A stretch of DNA of 38,344 nucleotides, from assembly GCA_011364925.1 (NCBI GenBank), contig RDOA01000035.1:1-38344 (forward strand). Direction: 5' to 3'. The notes under the pieces are model-generated. The model searched no databases. It was not told the origin of the DNA and was given only the letters and a program-made list of their open reading frames with translations. The position numbers were made by a program, and so were the translations under genes. Shown piece after piece: positions 23,483-32,649 of this stretch (positions are counted from its first letter, which is position 1; each line of letters begins with the position of its first letter). Origin of the DNA: Promethearchaeota archaeon. Its GTDB lineage: Archaea > Asgardarchaeota > Lokiarchaeia > Sigyniarchaeales > SOKP01.

Positions 23483-23896
23483 TTAGTTTTCTCTTATTTC
23501 TTCCCGTGCACCACAAGCAGTGCATTTAAGAAAATTCTTTTTGCCTTCACGTTGAATTTCAGTATCTGGTTTATTACATATATTACATAACACAAACATT
23601 TTTGAATATTGTTCAATTAGCCTATTCAGTACTTGTTCTTTATAGATTCCTTTTAGAAATAACTGTTGTCCTCTTATTTCTCCCATTGTTCCGACTTTTT
23701 TCAGAAAAATACCGATAAAATGCTTACGATCTCTATTTAAAGTATTAATTATTTTGTTAAAGTTTGTAATATACGTGTTTTTAGCTTCAATTCTTATCTC
23801 AACTTTCGGAATTTCAAATCTGGATAATTTCTTCACATTATCGGGAATATTTTCATAGCCTTTCTCTAATAAATCATCATAATTGTTGATATCCAT
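23483..23896 (-). CDS. eif2b: Translation initiation factor aIF2 subunit beta
   Basis: 137 residues, normal for archaeal aIF2-beta. The N-terminal helix YDDLLEKGYENIP binds the gamma subunit. The core alpha/beta domain includes IFLKKVGTMGEIRGQQLFLKGIYKEQVLNRLIEQY. The C-terminal zinc ribbon uses C-x2-C (CNIC) and C-x2-C (CTAC). aIF2 delivers initiator Met-tRNA to the small subunit; the initiator tRNA gene lies about 1 kb upstream on the same strand. First gene of the set aIF2-beta, DUF424, nmd3, rio1, KH. Confidence 0.94.
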   Translation of the reverse strand: MDINNYDDLLEKGYENIPDNVKKLSRFEIPKVEIRIEAKNTYITNFNKIINTLNRDRKHFIGIFLKKVGTMGEIRGQQLFLKGIYKEQVLNRLIEQYSKMFVLCNICNKPDTEIQREGKKNFLKCTACGAREEIREN

Positions 23897-23982
23897 ATTT
23901 ATCTACCTATCTTTCTATTTCTACAAATGTCAGTAATAAATCCTACAAAAATAATTTTACGGTTCTGAAAAATTAGGACAGT

Positions 23983-24741
23983 TCAATAGCATTGATATAT
24001 ATTTTCTTCTGTGGGATATATTCGTGATTCCATTACTAAATCGTTAATATATGTTTTAAGTTTACTCTCAGAAATCTTTAGCCGTTTTTGCAATTCTTCA
24101 AGGCTAATTCCGTTTCCGTCTTGGGAATATTCGTAAATTATGGAAAAGATATCTTCTTTGATAGAATCGACTTTAGAAGTCTCATTTTCTCCAAATATTT
24201 TATCAACATCAATATCGTCAGACAAATTATCAAAAAATGAATCTTCGTCTATAACAGCTTCAGATTCTTCAATATCTGGAATTTCATGCGTCTCTCCGAA
24301 TTTTATTTTTTTAATAACTTCAGCTTCCTGTAGTAAAACATAATTAGGATTGGTTATTTTTCTCATTGATTTAATAAAACGAATCTGTGATTTCTCATTA
24401 AATGATCCCACTCTACCTAAAACATCTACTACATCTCCTATATTGAAGTCTCGAAATTGATTTGGATCCACATCCCACTTAACAGCGGATATAATGCCTG
24501 TACCGTCATCAAGCTCAAACCTTAGATTTGTGTTTTCTTCTTCCGTCGGAGAATTTATATTATTTGTACTCCGACTAAGAAATTCTTCTTTATTAATAAT
24601 TGTCGCTATAAGTCTAATTCTTTTAAGTTCACCGAAAATAGTGAATAATGATTTTTCTTTGGCGTTATACCTACCTTCCATAAGATGTTTAACCCAACAA
24701 CGAATTGCGGGAGAAAACTCAAAAGTTCTAGATTCACTCAT
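23983..24741 (-). CDS. RPA32/Stn1-like OB-fold protein with winged-helix tail
   Basis: 252 residues. The N-terminus AIRCWVKHLMEG and FGELKRIRLIATIINKEEF, then LRFELDDGTGIISAVKWDVDP and FNIGDVVDVLGRVGSFNEKSQIRFIKSMRKI, form a single OB fold of the RPA2/Stn1 kind. An acidic linker (residues 155-190) leads to a C-terminal winged-helix domain (DIFSIIYEYSQDGNGISLEELQKRLKISESKLKTYINDLVMESRIY). This OB plus winged-helix layout is that of eukaryotic RPA32 and archaeal RPA-associated proteins. It may pair with the RPA1-like protein at the left edge. It is 86 bp upstream of aIF2-beta. Confidence 0.85.
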   Translation of the reverse strand: MSESRTFEFSPAIRCWVKHLMEGRYNAKEKSLFTIFGELKRIRLIATIINKEEFLSRSTNNINSPTEEENTNLRFELDDGTGIISAVKWDVDPNQFRDFNIGDVVDVLGRVGSFNEKSQIRFIKSMRKITNPNYVLLQEAEVIKKIKFGETHEIPDIEESEAVIDEDSFFDNLSDDIDVDKIFGENETSKVDSIKEDIFSIIYEYSQDGNGISLEELQKRLKISESKLKTYINDLVMESRIYPTEENIYQCY

Positions 24742-24873
24742 ATTTGTTTTAATATAAAGTTTTTTGCTAAATTACCTTATTATTGACTACAATCTAATAT
24801 AGAAATGATTATTAAGCGTTAAATATAACTAAATTTTGCTTATAGAAGAAAAGAAAAAGTAGCGGGGGTTCGA

Positions 24874-24907
24874 CTTTCATTCTGCTGGAACTCAGCAACG
24901 AAAGAAT
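24874..24907 (-). other. Initiator tRNA intron 2 (T loop)
   Basis: 34 nt at about position 59/60. Internal pairing CTTTC/GAAAG and TGCTG/CAGCA gives a hairpin. Removal restores the TTCAAAT loop. Confidence 0.78.
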
Positions 24908-24921
24908 TTTGAACGAACGAC

Positions 24922-24952
24922 TCTGACGCTAGCTCGTAAAAGGGCAAGCGTT
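24922..24952 (-). other. Initiator tRNA intron 1 (variable loop)
   Basis: 31 nt at about position 45/46. ACGCT near its 5' end pairs with AGCGT near its 3' end. Repeats of A and G at the borders allow a shift of one base (a six-base variable loop). Confidence 0.75.
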
Positions 24953-25160
24953 CTCAGGGTTATGAGCCCTGCGGCATAAACCAGGCTAGCCCACCCCGCT
25001 TAGGTTTTTTCTTATGAATACCACACTTGAGTTATAAATCATATAATTAACTTAACTTTTAATTTCTTATTATTTTTAGAAGCGATTGTTGTGGTGTTTT
25101 TTTAGTTTAATATATATTAACTTACAATTATTTAAAATAAACTTATGATAACGAAAAAAA

Positions 25161-25889
25161 ATGGTTGACTCGCATACAAAGACTTTTTTTGGGCAAAATA
25201 CAGGGATTATAGTAAGTAGTTTTTCACGCACGGATCCTTTTACCTTTATACATTTCTTTAAAAGAAAACCTGATGGAACATGGGAAAAACCGTCATCAAA
25301 GGAGGGAAAATCAATTAAATTTTCGTTAGAAGAAATCGTAATGATTTTGCGAGTATTAAATCGTCAAACACCTAGTTGGGATAGTCAACATAACTATAAA
25401 GACACGACTACTTCCATTTCGTTCAATTGGGAAGATGAAGAAACCGAAGCATTATGGATTAATATAGGAAAATACTCAAAAAGACTTAATCTTGCTCAAA
25501 TTGAAATCTTTAGGTTACTTCTATCTCACATCCTACAAGAAAAAGTAATTCACTCAACGCATCCAAAAAAGATTGAGGGAAAAAGTAAATCTAAGAAAAA
25601 TCTTTCGTTAGAGACTATAGAAACCATAGAGTTCAAGAATCCTCTTAGTGAGGTTATTAATGTTAATGTAAACGAGTCAATAAATAGTAAAATCATAGAT
25701 GATGGTACGAGTAACATCAATGGATCAATTGTAGGAGAAACCGGCAAAGCATTTCTAATAAAGTTTGAGAATAATGAAGAGTGGATACCAAAATCGACAA
25801 TTAAGAATCACACCATTATACAAAATGCCAATTCCCAAAATTTTTTAATAGATAATTGGATTTTAAAAAAGCTTAATTTAATATCTTAA
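25161..25889 (+). CDS. Unknown 242-residue protein with conserved N- and C-terminal blocks
   Basis: The N-terminal ~130 residues form a strand-rich domain (TGIIVSSFSRTDPFTFIHFFKRKPDGTWEKPS, IKFSLEEIVMILRVLNR, TSISFNWEDEETEALWINIGKYSKRL) followed by a helix (AQIEIFRLLLSHILQEKVI). This is reminiscent of single-stranded nucleic-acid-binding folds such as PC4-like proteins, but not convincingly so. A variable linker leads to a short C-terminal block (GSIVGETGKAFLIKFENNEEWIPKSTIKNH...FLIDNWILKKL) that looks like a small beta-barrel. No family is recognised with confidence. Confidence 0.6.
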   Translation: MVDSHTKTFFGQNTGIIVSSFSRTDPFTFIHFFKRKPDGTWEKPSSKEGKSIKFSLEEIVMILRVLNRQTPSWDSQHNYKDTTTSISFNWEDEETEALWINIGKYSKRLNLAQIEIFRLLLSHILQEKVIHSTHPKKIEGKSKSKKNLSLETIETIEFKNPLSEVINVNVNESINSKIIDDGTSNINGSIVGETGKAFLIKFENNEEWIPKSTIKNHTIIQNANSQNFLIDNWILKKLNLIS

Positions 25890-25982
25890 ATAGACTTGTT
25901 AATCCGAACCAAAATATATAAGCTTAATTGCTTTTTTTAATTATCACCATTAATTGTATAACAAGTGATTTAGCAATTCTTT

Positions 25983-27779
25983 ATGAGTTTATTTAATCTT
26001 ATTACAGATATCGTTCTGCATCCTTGGTTTATCATTTCATTGACCTTTTGGATTGTCGTGCTCATACTTGTTCTTACATTAAAAAATAAAAAGGAAGCAT
26101 ACAGCTTTTTTTTTCCGTTATTAATCATGTTTAGAACAAAAAAGCTTAACCATTTTATTAGAAGAATCTCCAAAAAAGCCCCACGATTTTGGCGCACATT
26201 TTGGAACATAGGGATTTTCATATCTTTTGGATTTACAATATTTGGTTTTTTTTTCTTTTATATAAACATAGTCCAATTGTTTGTTAAGCCAAGTCCGGGA
26301 AATGTAATTACTCCTCTCATTCCGGGAGTTACTATCGATCTACCCACTTTATTTTATATAATTTTACCTTTATTGTTTATTGTGACTACTCACGAGTTTG
26401 CACACGGGATTTCTGCTAATGTTGATGGAGTAGAAGTTAAATCAACAGGAGTTATGGGCGTAGGAGTTTTCTATTTAATTGGATTTGGTGCATTCGTTGA
26501 AGTTGATGAAAGAGAGTTAAGATCATCAAAATATCATAGAAATACTCGCTTAAGAATTGCAGCAGCAGGGACTTTTGTAAACGCAATAACCGCGGGTATT
26601 GCACTGTTATTATTAATAAGTTATCCACTTTTAGTCTCTCCTCAATATACTCAAGTAATCCAAATTGGCAGCGTGTTACCTGCTCAAGAAGGAGGTTTTA
26701 ACCAAGGGAACCTTGAACCTTTCGATGCTATTATCGCTATAAAACACTCGACGGACCCTGATACTGATTTCCTCGCTTTGGACTTAAACCAAGGCATTGG
26801 TCTTACTTCAGTGCTAAACAACAACACAAGAATAAAAGTCTCCATAGGTGATAATTTAACATTTGGAACGTATAATCCCACAACTGATATTTATTCAAAG
26901 AAAAATGTAACCCTAGGACCTCGCTATGACCTAGGAATCCGTTACAAATATTTCACAAATGGTACGGGAATAGAAATCACTTATAACTATACAAGTGATT
27001 CTAAAACTAGTATCTTAATTACTCATGTCAATGGAACAGCTATAAATAGGACAGGTGGTGCCACCTTGGAGTTGATGTTGACTAATTTTAACTTAAAAGG
27101 TCTTAATTTAACCTCTAATCTTGGTAAGGATTATATTTTAGATGTTGAGGCCGTAGGAGTATTTTTAGGTGTGACAAACACTTATTATTGGCTGCCTAAA
27201 ACGGATTTAGCTAAATTCTTTACCAGTAGTTGGCCAGATTTTTGGCTAAAAGAATTAATTTGGCTTTTTATGATATCACTTTCAATAACTTTGTTTAACA
27301 TGATGCCTGTACCTATATTTGATGGCGATCGATTCCTAAAGGAGTTATTAGATTGGAAAATTGGGTTCGATTACAGCTCTAAAAGGAAGAAAAAGGATCG
27401 ATTGATCTATAGAGGCGAAGATACTGATTGCAAGCTAACAGAATATCGAGTGGAAGGAGTAGAATCCGTGAAAATAATATTAAAAGACGCTCAGAAAGGA
27501 GATCCAAATAGTGAGATCATCGTAGGAAGAGATAACTATGAACTTGTTGACAAAATAGGAGATGGATTCAAAGACACTGTAGTAGTCAATTTACCGGAAA
27601 CCGCAACGCTCAAAAAAGGTTCCATATTTGAAGTTACTTACGAATATTGGCATGACGACAAACGAAAAATCAAGAGCATTATAATAAATACTATAAGAAT
27701 TATAACAACAGTGGTCATCATTGGGAACTTCGTATTATCTTTTATAAATTTCGGATTTGGTTTTCCTCTGATTCAATAA
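25983..27779 (+). CDS. Site-2 protease (M50) family intramembrane metalloprotease
   Basis: 598 residues with about six hydrophobic segments. The zinc motif HEFAH is at residues 137-141 inside a transmembrane segment (LFIVTTHEFAHGISANV), and the third ligand block FNMMPVPIFDGDRFLKELLD is around residue 440. The ~230 residues between hold a PDZ-like extracytoplasmic insert rich in N-x-S/T sites. A second soluble domain of ~110 residues follows, before one last membrane helix. S2P enzymes cut membrane-bound regulators within the bilayer; the substrate is unknown. No anti-sigma-type partner is adjacent. Confidence 0.88.
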   Translation: MSLFNLITDIVLHPWFIISLTFWIVVLILVLTLKNKKEAYSFFFPLLIMFRTKKLNHFIRRISKKAPRFWRTFWNIGIFISFGFTIFGFFFFYINIVQLFVKPSPGNVITPLIPGVTIDLPTLFYIILPLLFIVTTHEFAHGISANVDGVEVKSTGVMGVGVFYLIGFGAFVEVDERELRSSKYHRNTRLRIAAAGTFVNAITAGIALLLLISYPLLVSPQYTQVIQIGSVLPAQEGGFNQGNLEPFDAIIAIKHSTDPDTDFLALDLNQGIGLTSVLNNNTRIKVSIGDNLTFGTYNPTTDIYSKKNVTLGPRYDLGIRYKYFTNGTGIEITYNYTSDSKTSILITHVNGTAINRTGGATLELMLTNFNLKGLNLTSNLGKDYILDVEAVGVFLGVTNTYYWLPKTDLAKFFTSSWPDFWLKELIWLFMISLSITLFNMMPVPIFDGDRFLKELLDWKIGFDYSSKRKKKDRLIYRGEDTDCKLTEYRVEGVESVKIILKDAQKGDPNSEIIVGRDNYELVDKIGDGFKDTVVVNLPETATLKKGSIFEVTYEYWHDDKRKIKSIIINTIRIITTVVIIGNFVLSFINFGFGFPLIQ

Positions 27780-27831
27780 TCATATCGATGTGATCTTCAT
27801 AAACAATCTTAATAACACCTATAAAGTTTTT

Positions 27832-28791
27832 ATGAAAACTGCTTCTTGCGACTATTGTAAATCTAAAACTATCGTTGTTCATAGAAAATACTCTGGTGAG
27901 TTAATTTGTACCAATTGTTTTACAACTAGAATCGAGAAAAACATCTCCCAAACAATTTCTAAATATAAAATGCTAAAGCCTCACGATAAAATCGTTGCTG
28001 CAATTTCTGGAGGAAAAGATTCTCTTGCGTTACTTTACAATCTGATTAAAATTCAAGAAAAGAATTACCGTTCAAAACCGATTACAGCAATCACCATAGA
28101 TGAGGGGATTTATAATTACAGGAGCGAAAGCATTAAAAACGCGACTGAATTTTGTAAAAAGCATGATATCGAACACATAGTCGTATCCTTTAAAGAACAG
28201 CTTGGCAAAACTTTAGACGAAATAGTCGAATTTAAAAAGAACACACCAGAATATAAATACGCATGCAATTTTTGCGCAACTTTTAGAAGAAGATTGTTGA
28301 ACGAAACGGCAAAACTACTAAAAGCTGATGTTCTCGCGATGGGGCATAACTTAACCGATATGGCGGAAACATTTCTAATGAACATTCTATTCAAAAGGTT
28401 TAGATTAATAGCTAACCAATATATATTTAAAGAAGAGCGTACAGAAATAGAAAAATTTTTCGTGAAGAGGATTACTCCTCTAATGAAAATTCCGGAGGAG
28501 GAAATTTATCTATATTCAAACTTGAAAAAGTTAGAGTATTACCCATCGCACTGTCCTTATAGAGAACAAGATCCCATTTTGAGAAAAAGGGTTCTTGATT
28601 TCATCCAAGAATGCAAAAAATTAAGCCCTGAGATCGAATTCAATTTACTAAATGGCTTTTTAGAGATGTCAGAAATCTTCTTTAATAACTATTCATCAAG
28701 CTCTTATAGAACATGTAATGAATGTGGATATCCTTGCGGTAATACGGGCATGTGTCTCTACTGCTCTTACTTAAAAGGGATAAAAGAATAA
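27832..28791 (+). CDS. tRNA 2-thiouridine synthetase, Ncs6/TtuA family
   Basis: About 319 residues from the ATG at 27832; an in-frame GTG at 27790 would add 14 residues lacking family similarity. N-terminal zinc finger C-x2-C (CDYC) and C-x2-C (CTNC). The PP-loop IVAAISGGKDSLALLYNL and CNFCATFRRRLLNETAKLLKAD (Fe-S cysteines) follow, with MGHNLTDMAETFLMNILF. A C-terminal zinc finger CNECGYPCG...CLYC ends the protein. The enzyme thiolates uridine in tRNA (U34 or U54) using a ubiquitin-like sulfur carrier. It converges on get3 with a 2-bp gap. Confidence 0.9.
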   Translation: MKTASCDYCKSKTIVVHRKYSGELICTNCFTTRIEKNISQTISKYKMLKPHDKIVAAISGGKDSLALLYNLIKIQEKNYRSKPITAITIDEGIYNYRSESIKNATEFCKKHDIEHIVVSFKEQLGKTLDEIVEFKKNTPEYKYACNFCATFRRRLLNETAKLLKADVLAMGHNLTDMAETFLMNILFKRFRLIANQYIFKEERTEIEKFFVKRITPLMKIPEEEIYLYSNLKKLEYYPSHCPYREQDPILRKRVLDFIQECKKLSPEIEFNLLNGFLEMSEIFFNNYSSSSYRTCNECGYPCGNTGMCLYCSYLKGIKE

Positions 28792-28793
28792 GG

Positions 28794-29777
28794 TTAAGTT
28801 ATTAAATAATTTCCAAACTCCTTCAATTTTTCGTATTCTCTGACTTCTTCCCGGAAAAGTGGTACTTCAATTATATTCTTTTTGAATCCTTGTTCAAAAG
28901 TTTCCTTAATTTTTTCTAAATTACGATGTTGCATCTTTCGCCTAGAGATACAAAAATCACATAAATCATCTACATCTTGATATAGATTGTTTACAACAAC
29001 ATTCGAGACAGGAATATTATATTTATACAATTCGTTTAAGAGACGACCCGTCTCTGAAATCGCCATTTCTTCTGGGATCATAACCACTACAAAGGAATTT
29101 TTCGTGGGGTCAGTAAGATCGTCCCTTGCTTTGACAATAGATTCTTTTAAGCGTTCGAGTACTTCTAACGAATTATCTTTCTTTCTTTCCGTACTCGTAA
29201 ACAAGCTCTTCATTAATCCCATAAGACTTCCTAGCTTTAATCTCATTTTCAACAATTTACCAATCCATCCTGATAATGTTTCCGGTAAGCTTAAAAACCT
29301 TAGTGTATGACCTGTTGGAGCTGTATCGAATATTACTAAATCGTAATCATGCTCAGTTTCAATAAACTCAAGAACCTTCAATAAAGCAAAAGCTTCGTCG
29401 ATACCGGGAGGGCTCATAGTTGCCATTTCTTGTATATCTTCCATTAAAGGCATACCACCCATCAAATCGGGCATATCGCTTCCTTCCAAGGGATTTATAG
29501 TTGTAAGCCCCTTGTACTCTGAAAAATCCGCTTTTGGATCTATCTCCAAGGCGGTTAAATTCTTAACTCCTGGCACTGGTGTTGCCTCACCCGCGGGAAG
29601 CTCGATTCCAAGACTATCTCCGAGCGAATGAGCGGGATCTGTACTTATAATTAAGGTATTTCGTCCGTGCTCAGCAGCCCAAATAGCAGCACTCGAAGCA
29701 CATGTGGTTTTTCCTACACCTCCCTTGCCTCCAAACATAATCATATTGAGTGATAATAACATCTCTCTTAAAGACAT
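28794..29777 (-). CDS. get3: Get3/ArsA-family ATPase
   Basis: 327 residues. Deviant Walker A GGKGGVGKTT at residues 16-25, switch I STDPAHSLGDSLG, FDTAPTGHTLRFLSLP (switch II), and a C-x2-C pair (LCDFCISRRKMQ) that in Get3 binds zinc at the dimer interface. The methionine-rich segment MPDLMGGMPLMEDIQEMATM lies where Get3 has part of its hydrophobic client groove. It probably targets tail-anchored membrane proteins; candidates in the window are the C-terminally anchored proteins at 8488 and 10299. An arsenite pump ATPase is less likely: single domain and no ArsB nearby. Confidence 0.9.
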   Translation of the reverse strand: MSLREMLLSLNMIMFGGKGGVGKTTCASSAAIWAAEHGRNTLIISTDPAHSLGDSLGIELPAGEATPVPGVKNLTALEIDPKADFSEYKGLTTINPLEGSDMPDLMGGMPLMEDIQEMATMSPPGIDEAFALLKVLEFIETEHDYDLVIFDTAPTGHTLRFLSLPETLSGWIGKLLKMRLKLGSLMGLMKSLFTSTERKKDNSLEVLERLKESIVKARDDLTDPTKNSFVVVMIPEEMAISETGRLLNELYKYNIPVSNVVVNNLYQDVDDLCDFCISRRKMQHRNLEKIKETFEQGFKKNIIEVPLFREEVREYEKLKEFGNYLIT

Positions 29778-29843
29778 AATTAAATTTTCCTTATAATCTG
29801 CTTTTATGATATGAAAATGAAATATTTTTTATGTAAAATAATT

Positions 29844-31118
29844 CTAATAAGTTAATTTAAAGCGTAATATTCCGACAATCCCTCCAAAGGTACTATATAA
29901 TGCTTCTCCTGACTCTGTTTGGGGAGATATAATCACAACTTCTGTTCCTACAGTTTCTGCGATAGCACCTAACTCTTCAATTAAAGAAATGGTATCTGAA
30001 ATACTAAACGAATTAGAACTGCACTCTGGACATACTTCCTCTTGAATTGATGACTCTAATTTATCTAAATCCGATTCTTTAGTAATCCGATGTTCTTGAT
30101 ATCCACAATTAGCGCATTCTACAGTCACTTTGTACGTGTCTAACTTTTCAGAGAGGATAAGTAAATCAACAGCACCGATATTTAATGCTTTTTGTACCTC
30201 TGTTTGACCATATACTGCCATTCCAGTGTCATTAGAGATTTCTTTATAAAATCTGTCCATTACTTCTTTTTCCTTAATATATTTTACGTTCGCGATTTTA
30301 TCTTTTACTCTATCAACTAAAGCTCTAATTCCTTCTGATCCACCATATCCAAGATCCACTACATCAATAATTTTCTCTCGAAGACGATAGTCAAGACTCT
30401 CATCATTAACAAACTTATCTTTTGATTGACCCGGGCCACCTATAAAAATTCCTTCTAAATCATCCATATCTAAATATAATTTGTTAACATCTTCTGATAT
30501 TCTCCTATAAAACGCTTTTTCACCTTCTTCGATTAATCGTTCGAATCTTCTCTGGGACTGACCTCCTGCACTAAATTTTCCATGTATCCCTGAAGTAAAT
30601 TCCCTTATTATCTCAATTTGGGTTCCACGAATAAAGCCAACAGCCGCTTCAGCTCTACCAACAACTATTAGACCATATGTTTCTTTTGGGCTCAACATTT
30701 CTTCCAAAGGTTCCAAATAGAATTCACTCGCACATCGATATCTAAAAGTTATTACTTTTTCTGGAGGATTTATAATATATAATTCATTCTTTTCAGTGCC
30801 TGGTGTATTGTTCTGAGGAATCGCCCCGGAAAACATAACTAATCCATTTTCTGGGACTTCATTTATATTCTTAAGCTGTCCTAACAAACTAGCGATGCTA
30901 TCCAATACATTTTTTCTTGTTAACTTTGATTTTATGTTTTGACTCTCACTAACTTCGTTCTTTAAATGATTGGTAACATCTGAAATTTTGCGATCATGTG
31001 GAATATAAACTGAAACTAACTCAGTATGAAACCCTCTTTTTTTCCTTAACTTATCTAAAACCTTTTTCGTATGATATAATTGTAAGTCTTTGCTCTTCTT
31101 TTCTTGCTTCGAACTCAT
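29844..31118 (-). CDS. prf1: Peptide chain release factor aRF1
   Basis: About 424 residues, normal for archaeal RF1. It reads all three stop codons and releases the peptide. NIKS is at residues 61-64 of the stop-codon-recognition domain. The catalytic GGQ is at 185-187 in HGKFSAGGQSQRRFER. The C-terminal domain carries a zinc-ribbon-like mini-domain (CANCGYQ...CPECSS). The ATG at 31118 is preferred over the TTG at 31130. A TTTAAAAG box some 20 bp upstream suggests a very short or absent leader. It diverges from the pps gene. Confidence 0.95.
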   Translation of the reverse strand: MSSKQEKKSKDLQLYHTKKVLDKLRKKRGFHTELVSVYIPHDRKISDVTNHLKNEVSESQNIKSKLTRKNVLDSIASLLGQLKNINEVPENGLVMFSGAIPQNNTPGTEKNELYIINPPEKVITFRYRCASEFYLEPLEEMLSPKETYGLIVVGRAEAAVGFIRGTQIEIIREFTSGIHGKFSAGGQSQRRFERLIEEGEKAFYRRISEDVNKLYLDMDDLEGIFIGGPGQSKDKFVNDESLDYRLREKIIDVVDLGYGGSEGIRALVDRVKDKIANVKYIKEKEVMDRFYKEISNDTGMAVYGQTEVQKALNIGAVDLLILSEKLDTYKVTVECANCGYQEHRITKESDLDKLESSIQEEVCPECSSNSFSISDTISLIEELGAIAETVGTEVVIISPQTESGEALYSTFGGIVGILRFKLTY

Positions 31119-31211
31119 ATTAATCAACAAACTTTTAAAGGTTGCAAAAAATTAATAGTTTTTGTTTATTTAAAACTATATAAACCGCAAGTTAATTAAA
31201 ATGGGATAAAA

Positions 31212-32015
31212 ATGAGCTTGAATAATACTATTAATGACGAAGTTCCCTTGGATCACCCTCGCTATGAAAGCTTAAAACATAGACATGAAATCATTGAAGG
31301 GATGAAAAAATTAATCGTTGCTGAAGCAGGACTTATCGCCCACGGAAGAGGAGAATGCTTTGATTATATATTAGGAGAATCAACTAGTGAAAACGCAAAA
31401 GAAGCTATAAAGGCTGCCATCGCGCTACTATATCACGCGAAACATCCAGTTATAAGTGTTAATGGCAATACTGTTGCTTTATGCCCTAAAACGTTAGTAG
31501 AATTATCGAAGATTATAAATGCACCTTTAGAGATTAACTTATTTTATAGAAAAGAGGGAAGAATAGAAGCAATTAAGAAAGTTTTAGAGGATGCGGGAGC
31601 TGAAAAGATACTCGGCATTGACGATACAAATATGGTCGAAATAGGAGAATTAACTAGTAATAGAAGAAATGTCGATCCTAACGGCATCAAAATCGCTGAT
31701 GTTGTATTTGTCCCTCTAGAAGATGGAGATAGAACCGAAGCCTTAAAAAAAATCGGAAAAAAAGTAGTTGCAGTCGACTTAAATCCAATCAGTAGGACAT
31801 CCTTATGGGCGGATATAACCATCGTAGATAACATTGTAAGAACATTGCCAGAAATGATTAAAATTGCTAAAAAGTTTAAAAACACTGAAGAAGAAAAATT
31901 AAAGAAGATTCTTGATAAGTTTGATAATAAAAAGAATATTCAAGCTTCTCTAAATACAATAATTGAATATATTAAAAAACAAAAAAAAGATGCTTTCAAA
32001 ATCTTAAAAAATTGA
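31212..32015 (+). CDS. 4-phosphopantoate--beta-alanine ligase (phosphopantothenate synthetase)
   Basis: 267 residues, the expected size for COG1701. It joins 4-phosphopantoate to beta-alanine with ATP in the archaeal CoA pathway. The family core is LIAHGRGECFDYILGE, HPVISVNGNTVALCP and NAPLEINLFYRKEGRIEAI, then GELTSNRRNVDPNGIKIADVVFVPLEDGDRTEALKKIGKKVVAVDLNPISRTS and ADITIVDNIVRTLPEM. It acts after pantoate kinase (6663). AAAATGGGAT precedes the ATG. Confidence 0.93.
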   Translation: MSLNNTINDEVPLDHPRYESLKHRHEIIEGMKKLIVAEAGLIAHGRGECFDYILGESTSENAKEAIKAAIALLYHAKHPVISVNGNTVALCPKTLVELSKIINAPLEINLFYRKEGRIEAIKKVLEDAGAEKILGIDDTNMVEIGELTSNRRNVDPNGIKIADVVFVPLEDGDRTEALKKIGKKVVAVDLNPISRTSLWADITIVDNIVRTLPEMIKIAKKFKNTEEEKLKKILDKFDNKKNIQASLNTIIEYIKKQKKDAFKILKN

Positions 32016-32119
32016 ATTTAAAGCATTTTTCCATTTAAAAAAGCTTAAAAAGTCATAAAACAATATTTTAATTAACAATTGTTTTAAAGTCAAGAACAAA
32101 AATTCGAGCTTATGCGATT

Positions 32120-32644
32120 ATGGGTACAGACAAAGAGACGCGTATTAATTATTCTGACAACATCAGTGATAACAAGCCTATAATCATAAGGAGATGCACT
32201 TTAGAGGACCTAGAAGCCGTTATCGATGTAAACGAAAGAGAATTACCGGAAGATTATCCCTATTTTTTCTATAAAAGCATATTGGATAATTACCCTGAAT
32301 CTTTCCTTGTAGCTTGCGATGATACCGGAAAGGTCATTGGATACATTATGTGGAGAGTTGAAAAAACTCCCGCAATACACAGTTTAAAGCTAATTAATAA
32401 AGGGCATCTCGTGTCTATAGCAGTATTAAAAGATTTTAGACGCCTAGGAGTCGCTACAGCCTTATTAAACAATTCTATGAAAAGTGTTAAAAAACATAAG
32501 ATACACGAGTTTGTTCTTGAAGTTAGAGTAAGTAATTATTCAGCGATAAATTTGTATAAGAAGTTTAATTTTACTACTAACAGTATAAAGGATAGATATT
32601 ATCGAGATGGAGAAAACGCCTATTTCATGACTCTAAAACCATAA
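32120..32644 (+). CDS. GNAT N-acetyltransferase, RimI/Naa10-like
   Basis: 174 residues. PIIIRRCTLEDLEAVIDVNERELPEDYPYFFY opens the domain. GHLVSIAVLKDFRRLGVATALL contains the acetyl-CoA motif R-R-x-G-x-A. VLEVRVSNYSAINLYKKFNF is the substrate-side block typical of protein N-terminal acetyltransferases (RimI/Ard1), and YYRDGENAYFM ends it as in that group. It probably acetylates protein N-termini. The N-terminal 22 residues are an extension. It ends 5 bp from the convergent panE stop. Confidence 0.88.
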   Translation: MGTDKETRINYSDNISDNKPIIIRRCTLEDLEAVIDVNERELPEDYPYFFYKSILDNYPESFLVACDDTGKVIGYIMWRVEKTPAIHSLKLINKGHLVSIAVLKDFRRLGVATALLNNSMKSVKKHKIHEFVLEVRVSNYSAINLYKKFNFTTNSIKDRYYRDGENAYFMTLKP

Positions 32645-32649
32645 TCTCA

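Larger units (their letters stand above)
24860..25000 (-). tRNA. Initiator tRNA-Met(CAT) with two introns outside the anticodon loop
   Basis: Read on the minus strand: acceptor AGCGGGG/CCCCGCT with A73, D stem GGC/GCC, and an anticodon arm CAGGG-CTCATAA-CCCTG that is not interrupted. After removing 31 nt the variable loop becomes AGGTC. After removing 34 nt the T arm becomes GTTCG-TTCAAAT-CGAAC. Mature length is 76 nt. The A1-U72 pair and three consecutive G-C pairs in the anticodon stem mark it as initiator rather than elongator. Both introns are at non-canonical sites (about 45/46 and 59/60), which require a splicing endonuclease of relaxed specificity. CCA is not encoded. Confidence 0.9.
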
